This document shows positions 57,727 to 64,000 of a DNA stretch of 64,000 nucleotides, piece after piece. Position numbers and translations under genes: made by a program. The first letter of the stretch is position 1; each line of letters starts with the position of its first letter. The stretch is from Arthrobacter sp. H-02-3 (lineage in GTDB: Bacteria; Actinomycetota; Actinomycetes; Actinomycetales; Micrococcaceae): NCBI RefSeq assembly GCF_003097355.1, contig NZ_PYUI01000007.1:147914-211913 (forward strand), in the 5' to 3' direction. The notes under the pieces were generated by a model that was given only the letters and a program-made list of their open reading frames with translations, was not told where the DNA came from and ran no database searches.

Positions 57727-58962
57727 CTACACGCTGCGTACCGCGATCACGGCGTTGTGTCCGCCGAAGCCGAACGAGTTGCTCAGCGCCGCAATGCTGC
57801 CGGCGGGCAGGTCGCGGGCCGTCGTGACGACGTCGAGCGGGATTTCCGGATCCTGGTTCTCGAGGTTGATGGTCACCGGTGCCTTGCGGTCGTACACGGC
57901 CATGACGGTCAGCACGGCCTCCACCGCACCGGAGGCGCCCAGCAGGTGCCCCATCTGCGACTTGGTGGCCGAGACCGCCACGCTGTCCACGTGCTTGCCC
58001 AGGGCGGCCTTGAGCGCCGTGTACTCGGGCTTGTCGCCGACCGGGGTGGAGGTGGCGTGCGCGTTGACGTGCACCACGTCTTCGGGCTGGATGCGGCCGT
58101 CGAACATGGCAGCCTTCAGCGCGCGGGTCGCGCCGAGGCCCTCGGGGTCCGGGGCGGTGATGTGGTAGGCGTCGGCGGTGACCGAGGTACCGGCGAGTTC
58201 GGCGTAGATCCGGGCGCCGCGGGCCAGGGCGTGTTCCTCGGCTTCGAGCACGAGGGCACCGGCGCCTTCGCCCATGACGAAGCCGTCACGGTCGCGGTCG
58301 TAGGGGCGCGAGGCGTGCTCGGGATCGTCGTTGCGGCGCGAGAGGGCCTGCATGGAGGCGAACGCGGCGATCGGCATCGGGTGGATCGCGGCCTCGGCGC
58401 CGCCACAGACGACGACGTCGGCCTTGCCGGAGCGGATCAGGTCCAGGCCCATGTGGACGGCCTCGGTGCCGGATGCGCAGGCGGAGACGGGGGTGTGGGC
58501 GCCGGCACGGGCGCCCAGGTCGAGGCTGACCGCGGCGGCGGGGCCGTTGGGCATCAGCATTGGAACGGTCATGGGCAGGACGCGGCGGGGGCCCTTTTCG
58601 CGCAGGGTGTCCCAGGCATCCAGGAGGGTCCAGACGCCGCCGATGCCGGTGGCGAAGGCCACGGCGAGGCGGTCGTGGTCGATCTCGGTGATCCCGGAGT
58701 CGGCCCAGGCCTCGCGGGAGGCAACCACGGCGAACTGCGTCGAGGGGTCCATGCGCTTGGCTTCGACACGGCTCAGGACCTCAAGGGCCGGGGTGGAGGC
58801 GCGTGCGGCGAAGTGAACGGGCAGTTCGTACTTTGCCACCCAGTCGTCCTCAAGCGTGTGCGCGCCGGAGACGCCCTTGAGCGCGTTCTTCCACATCGTG
58901 GGGACATCGCCGCCGATGGGTGTGGTGGCACCCAGCCCGGTAATGACTACTTTGCGTGCCAT
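57727..58962 (-). CDS. fabF: 3-oxoacyl-ACP synthase II (FabF)
   Basis: FabF elongates acyl-ACP with malonyl-ACP in type II fatty-acid synthesis. The 411-residue protein starts MARKVVITGLGATTPIGGDV and has the Cys-His-His triad: Cys162 (SACASGTE), His302 (NAHATST) and His339 (QMGHLLG). ATG at 58962; the longer open frame upstream is not conserved. Fourth gene of the fabD-fabH-acpP-fabF operon. Confidence 0.95.
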   Translation of the reverse strand: MARKVVITGLGATTPIGGDVPTMWKNALKGVSGAHTLEDDWVAKYELPVHFAARASTPALEVLSRVEAKRMDPSTQFAVVASREAWADSGITEIDHDRLAVAFATGIGGVWTLLDAWDTLREKGPRRVLPMTVPMLMPNGPAAAVSLDLGARAGAHTPVSACASGTEAVHMGLDLIRSGKADVVVCGGAEAAIHPMPIAAFASMQALSRRNDDPEHASRPYDRDRDGFVMGEGAGALVLEAEEHALARGARIYAELAGTSVTADAYHITAPDPEGLGATRALKAAMFDGRIQPEDVVHVNAHATSTPVGDKPEYTALKAALGKHVDSVAVSATKSQMGHLLGASGAVEAVLTVMAVYDRKAPVTINLENQDPEIPLDVVTTARDLPAGSIAALSNSFGFGGHNAVIAVRSV

Positions 58963-59140
58963 GGGATCACTCTCTGTCGGTGCGCCTGCCGTGTCCGGAA
59001 CCGTGAAGGGGATGGCCGGGGCCTGCGTGGGGAAATCACTGGGGTCGTGCACTTGATGGTGGTGCTGGCGGTCCGGTCCGGGCGCTGCTGGAACGCCCGG
59101 ACCGGCCACCGGGTCCGCCGTTGCCGGCGGAAAGCCAGAC

Positions 59141-59386
59141 TTAGGCCTGGGCGTTGGCGATGAAGCTCACGGCGTCGCCGACGGTCTTGAGGTTCTTGAC
59201 CTCTTCGTCGGGGATGCGGACGCCGAACTTCTCCTCGGCGTTGACCACGATGGTCATCATGGAGATGGAGTCGATGTCCAGGTCTTCGGTGAAGGACTTG
59301 TCCAGTTCGACAGCCTCCGGGGCCAGACCGGTCTCTTCGTTGACGATTTCAGCCAGGCCGGCCAGGATCTCTTCGTTGTTAGCCAT
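59141..59386 (-). CDS. acpP: acyl carrier protein
   Basis: The 81-residue acidic protein carries growing acyl chains on 4'-phosphopantetheine attached to Ser40 in EDLDIDSISMM (DSI instead of the commoner DSL). It starts MANNEEILAGLAEIVNEETG. AAGGAGC precedes the ATG. It lies between fabH and fabF with gaps of 196 and 178 bp, unusually wide for the tightly packed start of the operon. Confidence 0.95.
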   Translation of the reverse strand: MANNEEILAGLAEIVNEETGLAPEAVELDKSFTEDLDIDSISMMTIVVNAEEKFGVRIPDEEVKNLKTVGDAVSFIANAQA

Positions 59387-59582
59387 TGATGGCTCCTTTT
59401 CTAGTTGTTGCCCCAGGCTGCCGGTGAAATGCCGGCCGTCAGGGCGGAAATGATTCAAACCGAGGGATTCGGCTTGGTGCGGGAAATGCGAGCTGTGCAG
59501 AGCTTGGGGGCAGATAGTGAACCTCATGCTCTGCAATGGTGAAACAGGTGAAACGTATTTAGTTCGGGAAGGCGGTGGCTAC

Positions 59583-60644
59583 CTAGGGAAGCACTATCAC
59601 CTGGGCGCCGAAGACCAGTCCGGCTCCGAAGCCGATCTGCAGCGCCAGCCCGCCGCTGAGCTCGGGGTTTTCCTCAAGCAGGCGGTGGGTGGCAAGGGGG
59701 ATGGACGCCGCGGAAGTGTTGCCGGCGTCGGCGATGTCGCGGGCGATCTTGACGGTCTCGGGCAGCTTCAGCTTCTTGGCCATCTCGTCGATGATCCGCA
59801 TGTTGGCCTGGTGCGGGATGAAGGCGGCGAGGTCCTCAGCCGTGACGCCGGCAGCGTCCAGGGCCTGCTGGGCCACCTTGGCCATCTCCCACACGGCCCA
59901 GCGGAAGACAGTCTGGCCGTCCTGGCGAAGGGTGGGCCACAGGGAGGCGTCCGTCACGGCGGCTTCCTCGGCGCTGACAGCGGCGCCGCGCTTGCCGGTC
60001 AGGGCGAGCTCGCGGATATCCAGCATGGAGTGGGTCATGCCGATGGCGTCCCACTTGCTGCCGTCCGAACCCCAGACCGAGGGGCCGATGCCCGGCGTGT
60101 CGGACGGGCCGATCACGACGGCGCCCGCGCCGTCGCCGAGCAGGAAGGAGATGGTCCGTTCCGTGTTGTCGATGACGTCGGAAAGCTTCTCGGCACCGAC
60201 CACCAGGACGTAGGTGGCCGCTCCGGAGCGCACCAGGGCGTCGCCCTGGGCGATGCCGTAGCAGTAGCCGGCGCAGGCCGCGGAGATGTCGAAGGCCGGG
60301 GCCGGCGTCGCGCCGAGGCGGTCGGCCAGGCTCGCGGCCGCGGACGGGGTCGCGTAGGGGTGCGTGACCGTGGAGACGATCACGGCGCCGAGCTGGGAAG
60401 CTTCGATGCCGGCCTTCTGCAGGGCCTCACGGGCGGCGCCTTCAGCCATGTCGATCACGCTGACATCGGCGGGCGCGCGGTGCCGGGTGATGATGCCGGT
60501 GCGCTGGCGGATCCATTCATCCGAGGAATCGATCCACTGGCACACGTCCTCGTTGGTCACGATGACGCTGGGCCGGTAGGCGCCGATACCCATGATGCGG
60601 GTGTTTTCCTGCACGGGCGCCTGCTTCAGAGTGGGAACGCTCAT
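59583..60644 (-). CDS. fabH: 3-oxoacyl-ACP synthase III (FabH)
   Basis: FabH starts fatty-acid synthesis by condensing acyl-CoA with malonyl-ACP. The 353-residue protein has the catalytic Cys124 in SAACAGYCYG, His in IPHQANMRI and Asn in DAGNTSAAS. In actinobacteria it accepts branched-chain primers. The ATG overlaps the fabD stop (ATGA). It shares the thiolase fold with OleA at 18.4 kb but has the FabH-type active-site context. Confidence 0.95.
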   Translation of the reverse strand: MSVPTLKQAPVQENTRIMGIGAYRPSVIVTNEDVCQWIDSSDEWIRQRTGIITRHRAPADVSVIDMAEGAAREALQKAGIEASQLGAVIVSTVTHPYATPSAAASLADRLGATPAPAFDISAACAGYCYGIAQGDALVRSGAATYVLVVGAEKLSDVIDNTERTISFLLGDGAGAVVIGPSDTPGIGPSVWGSDGSKWDAIGMTHSMLDIRELALTGKRGAAVSAEEAAVTDASLWPTLRQDGQTVFRWAVWEMAKVAQQALDAAGVTAEDLAAFIPHQANMRIIDEMAKKLKLPETVKIARDIADAGNTSAASIPLATHRLLEENPELSGGLALQIGFGAGLVFGAQVIVLP

Positions 60645-61570
60645 GCCCCTCCCTCCAGTTCTGCAAATAGGGCCAGGGCCGCGGAAAGATCGTCCGGGGT
60701 CTTGACGGTGACGGTCTTGACGCCGGGCATACCGCGCTTGGCGAGGCCGGCGAGTGTTCCGGCGGGAGCCAGTTCAATCAGGCCGGTCACGCCGCGCTGC
60801 ACCATCGTCTCCATGCAGAGATCCCAGCGGACCGGGCGGGAGACCTGGGCAATCAGGCTGTCGACGGCGGCGCCGCCGTCGGTGACTTCCGCGCCGTCGA
60901 AGTTGGACAGCAGCGGCACCTGGGGGTTCCGCGGGTGCAGCGACGGGCGCAGTGCCTGCAGGGCGGCGCCGGCCGGGGCCATGTGCGGGGTGTGGAACGC
61001 GCCCGCAACCTTCAGCGGAATGACCCGGGCCTTGGCCGGCGGGTTCCCGGCCAGGGCCTTGAGCTGCTCCAGCGTTCCGGCGGCCACGGTCTGGCCTGCG
61101 CCGTTGACGTTGGCCGCGGTGGCGCCGGAGGCCTCAATGGCCGCGAGGACGTCGGCCGGGTCGCCGCCCACGACGGCGCTCATGCCGGTCGGGGTGGCGG
61201 CAGCGGCGGCGGCCATGCTGTTGGCCCGTTCGCGGACAAACGTCATGGCTTCGGTTTCCGTCAGGACACCGGCCAGCGAGGCCGCGGTGATTTCGCCGAC
61301 GGAGTGGCCGGCCAGGATGACCGGAAGCGTGCTGAGTTCGACGTCGAACAGTGACTTTGCGGCCACGAGGCCCGCGGCGACGATCAGGGGCTGCGCGACG
61401 GCAGTGTCCTTGATGGTTTCCTCATCGGAGGTGGTGCCGTGGGCGGTGAGGTCGATGCCTGCTATTTCGCTGAGGGAGGCCAGGAGGCCTGCGACGGGTG
61501 GTAGTTCCAGCCAGGGGGCCAGAAAACCAGGGGTCTGGGAGCCCTGTCCAGGGCAGACGATTGCAAGCAC
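60641..61570 (-). CDS. fabD: malonyl-CoA:ACP transacylase (FabD)
   Basis: FabD loads malonyl groups on ACP. From GTG at 61570 the protein starts VLAIVCPGQGSQTPGFL and has the nucleophile Ser90 in AGHSVGE and the His in AGAFHTPHM. The 309-residue length is normal. GGAAAG lies 8 bp before the start. It is the first gene of the fab operon; its upstream region contains an inverted repeat shared with the regulator gene. Confidence 0.94.
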   Translation of the reverse strand: MLAIVCPGQGSQTPGFLAPWLELPPVAGLLASLSEIAGIDLTAHGTTSDEETIKDTAVAQPLIVAAGLVAAKSLFDVELSTLPVILAGHSVGEITAASLAGVLTETEAMTFVRERANSMAAAAAATPTGMSAVVGGDPADVLAAIEASGATAANVNGAGQTVAAGTLEQLKALAGNPPAKARVIPLKVAGAFHTPHMAPAGAALQALRPSLHPRNPQVPLLSNFDGAEVTDGGAAVDSLIAQVSRPVRWDLCMETMVQRGVTGLIELAPAGTLAGLAKRGMPGVKTVTVKTPDDLSAALALFAELEGGA

Positions 61571-61636
61571 GTAACCAGCTTTCCAAATTACCGCGTGAAC
61601 ATTCGTGTTTTCATGCACCAAGCTCACTGGGTCAGT

Positions 61637-61653
61637 TTGTAGGAAGTCTACAA
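61637..61653. promoter_or_regulatory. candidate FasR/PucR-type operator before fabD
   Basis: TTGTAG-GAAGT-CTACAA, a 6-5-6 perfect inverted repeat 67-83 bp before the fabD start. It matches 14 of 17 bases of the repeat before the pucR-type gene (62939-62955). Confidence 0.6.
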
Positions 61654-61657
61654 CGAT

Positions 61658-62902
61658 TCAGGACCCGTTGCGGGGAGGCTGCCGCTCCGCGGGGGCCTTC
61701 GGCGGGGTCGAAAGCCGGCCCACCACGAGGGCGGTCTGGAGCACGAACGCCTCCCGCGGCAGGAGCGGGTCCCACCCTGTGACGTCACACACGCGCTTGA
61801 GCCGGTAACGCACCGTGTTGGCATGGACGAAGAGTTCCCGGGCCGTTGCCTCCAGCGAATGGCCGAGCTCGAGGTACGTGCCCAGGGTCTCCACGAGCCC
61901 GTTGGAGGCGGCCAGCAAGGGGCGGTAGATGTTTTTGACCAGCGAGCGGCGGGCGGCGTCGTCGCCGGAGATCACGCGCTCGGGGAGCAGGTCGTCGGCT
62001 GCCACCGGACGCGGCGCGGAGGGCCACGCCCGGGCCGCGGTGAGGCCGGCGAAGGCTGACTGGGCCGAACCGCTGGCCTCGAGGAGGGAGCCCGCCTCGG
62101 GGCCGTACACCACCGGGCCGGGGGCAAAGAGTTCGCTGAGCTTTAGGTACGCGGTCTCCCGGTCCTGGAGTCCGCCCAGGATGAGGATGAGGCGGTCGCC
62201 CTGGATCCCCACCAGTGCGTCCTCGGCGAAGCGCCCCGCGGTGCGGCGCAGTTCGCTGACGTAGCTGGCGCTCGGCTCCGACGGCGAATTCCCCACCATG
62301 ACCGTGAACCGTTCCTGCGCCTTCCAGCCCAGGGCCGCGATCCGGGACCGCAGCGCGTCCGTGTTTTCGCCGCGCAGGATGGCATCGACAATCAGGGCTT
62401 CCAACCGGGTATCCCAGGATCCGCGGGATTCCGCGGCGCGGGCGTAGACGTCGGCGGCGGCGAAGGCGACCTCCCGCGAGTACCGCAGCACGGCCTCGCG
62501 CAGCGCGCCCTGGTCCGCTTCCGGGGCGATGACCGGGACCTGGTCCTCGACGACTTCCACGACGATCCGGATGAGCTGGAGCGCCTTTTGTAGGCTGATG
62601 GAGCGGGTCAGTTCGGTGGGGGCGGTGCCGAAGACGTCGGACAGGATCCACGACGGCGAACTCGGCCGTTCGTACCAGGTCACGAACGCCGCGATGCCGT
62701 TCTGGGCCACCATGCCCAAGGCGGAGCGTTCGTCCGAGTTCAGCCGGCTGTACCACGGCAGGGACTTTTCCAGCTGGCGCAGTGTCGTCGTCGACAACTG
62801 GCCCACGCTCGCCCGAAGCTTCTTGAGGGTCTCAGCCTTCTCCGGAGTCATCGCCCGCGAGGTCGGCTTGCGTTTTTCGGGAGTGGTGATCGGCTCTGCC
62901 AT
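61658..62902 (-). CDS. PucR-family regulator, FasR-like activator of the fab operon
   Basis: The 414-residue protein has the PucR C-terminal helix-turn-helix LEATARELFVHANTVRYRLKRVCDVTGWDP (about residues 360-390) and a central GGDEF-like/CdaR region (RFTVMVGNSPSE, QGDRLILILGG). In Streptomyces a protein of this type, FasR, lies next to and activates the fabD-fabH-acpP-fabF operon, which is the arrangement here. ATG at 62902; an open frame upstream is not used. Only 87 bp separate its stop from the fabD start, with the operator candidate between. Confidence 0.88.
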   Translation of the reverse strand: MAEPITTPEKRKPTSRAMTPEKAETLKKLRASVGQLSTTTLRQLEKSLPWYSRLNSDERSALGMVAQNGIAAFVTWYERPSSPSWILSDVFGTAPTELTRSISLQKALQLIRIVVEVVEDQVPVIAPEADQGALREAVLRYSREVAFAAADVYARAAESRGSWDTRLEALIVDAILRGENTDALRSRIAALGWKAQERFTVMVGNSPSEPSASYVSELRRTAGRFAEDALVGIQGDRLILILGGLQDRETAYLKLSELFAPGPVVYGPEAGSLLEASGSAQSAFAGLTAARAWPSAPRPVAADDLLPERVISGDDAARRSLVKNIYRPLLAASNGLVETLGTYLELGHSLEATARELFVHANTVRYRLKRVCDVTGWDPLLPREAFVLQTALVVGRLSTPPKAPAERQPPRNGS

Positions 62903-62938
62903 GCATCGAGCATACGGGGCGCGCCGCCCAAGCTCCAT

Positions 62939-62955
62939 TTGTGAGAAGGCTACAA
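62939..62955. promoter_or_regulatory. candidate operator before the PucR-type gene
   Basis: TTGTGA-GAAGG-CTACAA, 37-53 bp upstream of the regulator start, has the same 6-5-6 layout as the site before fabD and differs from it at three positions. This suggests autoregulation. Confidence 0.55.
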
Positions 62956-63042
62956 CTGCCGTTGTCCTGCATCACACCGGCCCGCGCCGGGATCGCGGTG
63001 AGGCCCGCCCCCGGAGAGACGGGGGACCACACCGGTTAAACG

Positions 63043-63082
63043 CCGACGGCGGCCCTCACCAATTGGTGAGGGCCGCCGTCGG
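63043..63082. terminator. strong hairpin after aceE
   Basis: An 18-bp perfect GC-rich stem (63043-63060 with 63065-63082) with an AATT loop lies 38 bp beyond the aceE stop in the direction of transcription. Only a short T-rich stretch follows. Confidence 0.7.
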
Positions 63083-63119
63083 GCGCCGGGCCTGGCCTCG
63101 CGGCCGGCGGGGCGTCCGG

Positions 63120-64000
63120 TTAGGAGTCGCCGCCCGCGTTGCCGGTGGTGCCGGCGTTCACGTTGAGCAGCCGGTACTTCTCGATGGCCTGGGCCGGTGC
63201 CTGGGCATCGACTTCGCCGCGGCGGGCCAGCATCTGCAGGGAACGGACCACTACCGAGTGGATGTCGTTCTTGAAGAAGCGGCGCGCAGCGGCGCGGGTG
63301 TCGGAGAAGCCAAAGCCGTCCGCGCCGAGCGAGGCGAACTCGTTCGGGAGGAACTGCCGGATCTGGTCCGGCACGGCCTTCATGTAGTCGGTGACCGCAA
63401 CGATCGGACCCGTGGCACCGGCGAGCTGCTGCGTGACGAACGGGACGCGGGCCGGCTGGCCGGGGTTGAGGAAGGCCTCTTCCTCGGCGGCCATGGCGTC
63501 GCGGCGCAGTTCGCTCCAGGACGTCACGGACCACACATCGGCGGAGACGCCCCAGTCCTCGGCGAGGATCCGCTGGGCTTCGAGGGCCCAGGGGACGGAG
63601 ACGCCGGAGGCAAGGATCTGCGTGCGCGGGCCGTCGATCTTGGCCGGTGCCAGCAGGTAGATGCCCTTGGTGATGCCTTCGACGTCGAGCTCGGCCGGCG
63701 CCGCCGGCTGGGCGATCGGCTCGTTGTAGACCGTGATGTAGTACATCAGGTTCCGGTCTTCGGAGTCGGGTCCGTACATCCGCTCCAGGCCGTCGCGCAT
63801 GATCACGCCGATCTCGTAGCCGTACGCGGGGTCGTAGGTGACGACGGCCGGGTTGGTGGCGGCGAGGATCGGGGAGTGGCCGTCGGCGTGCTGCAGGCCT
63901 TCACCGGTCAGGGTGGTGCGGCCGGCGGTGGCACCGATGATGAACCCGCGGGTCATCTGGTCCGCGGCGGCCCAGAAGGAGTCGCCGGTGCGCTGGAAAC
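63120..64000 (-). CDS. aceE: pyruvate dehydrogenase E1 component AceE (C-terminal part; 5' end outside window)
   Basis: The open frame continues to the window edge. The visible 293 residues include RGFIIGATAGRTTLTGEGLQHADGHS, NPAVVTYDPAYGYE, YYITVYNEP and SWSELRRDAM, diagnostic of the homodimeric E1 (AceE) transketolase-like C-terminal domains. AceE decarboxylates pyruvate with thiamine diphosphate, the cofactor made through ThiC and ThiL, and feeds acetyl-CoA towards the adjacent fab genes. The stop at 63120 is followed by a strong hairpin. Confidence 0.95.
   Translation of the reverse strand, partial: FQRTGDSFWAAADQMTRGFIIGATAGRTTLTGEGLQHADGHSPILAATNPAVVTYDPAYGYEIGVIMRDGLERMYGPDSEDRNLMYYITVYNEPIAQPAAPAELDVEGITKGIYLLAPAKIDGPRTQILASGVSVPWALEAQRILAEDWGVSADVWSVTSWSELRRDAMAAEEEAFLNPGQPARVPFVTQQLAGATGPIVAVTDYMKAVPDQIRQFLPNEFASLGADGFGFSDTRAAARRFFKNDIHSVVVRSLQMLARRGEVDAQAPAQAIEKYRLLNVNAGTTGNAGGDS

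Overview
The window is high-GC DNA from an actinobacterium, most likely an Arthrobacter/Pseudarthrobacter-type member of the Micrococcaceae. The evidence is the frequent GTG and TTG starts, the actinobacterial marker families (DUF3145, DUF2469, DUF222-HNH, PucR-type fab regulator) and the conserved order recG-rsmD-coaD-DUF177-rpmF-rnc-mutM-smc-ftsY-amtB-glnK-ffh-rpsP-khpA-rimM-trmD-rplS-lepB-rnhB-yraN-yifB-dprA-xerC. All calls come from reading the sequence; no database search was run.

Layout. 1-1 kb: end of a secreted repeat protein. 1-6 kb: thiL, a DAK-domain kinase, recG and rsmD. 6-9 kb: three coupled minus-strand genes (methyltransferase-like, aminotransferase, SDR) separating rsmD from coaD. 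9-12 kb: coaD, DUF177, rpmF, rnc, mutM. 12-14.7 kb: an MFS transporter coupled to a TolB-like anchored protein. 14.7-19.4 kb: a complete long-chain olefin cluster, oleA-oleBC(fused)-oleD, on the minus strand. 19.7-27 kb: smc, a DUF222/HNH protein and ftsY. 27-30 kb: a GH79-like anchored glycosidase and an MFS transporter. 30-35.4 kb: amtB-glnK, an orphan zwf and ffh. 35.4-41.4 kb: an accessory block (alpha/beta hydrolase, membrane proteins, MBL hydrolase, patatin, DinB2-like polymerase). 41.5-45.6 kb: thiC with a TPP riboswitch, an amidohydrolase and a VOC protein. 45.6-46 kb: an array of CATG-centred hairpin repeats. 46-56.7 kb: the ribosomal/tRNA-modification/signal-peptidase/competence block. 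57-64 kb: DUF3145, the fatty-acid operon fabD-fabH-acpP-fabF with its PucR-type regulator, and the end of aceE.

How the genes work together. FtsY and Ffh form the SRP targeting pathway and two tandem LepB peptidases process exported proteins. The fab operon supplies acyl chains, which the Ole enzymes can condense head to head into long-chain alkenes. A 17-bp inverted repeat found both before fabD and before the PucR-type gene suggests that one regulator controls the operon and itself. AmtB and GlnK form an ammonium uptake/sensing pair, but glnD is missing from its usual place.

Most noteworthy observations: the shared fab/pucR operator; a DinB2-like polymerase with Ile at the steric-gate position; an apparent ATT start codon for the DUF177 gene; the OleBC fusion; the missing glnD; and the unexplained hairpin repeats at 45.6 kb. 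I found no clearly new multi-gene system.
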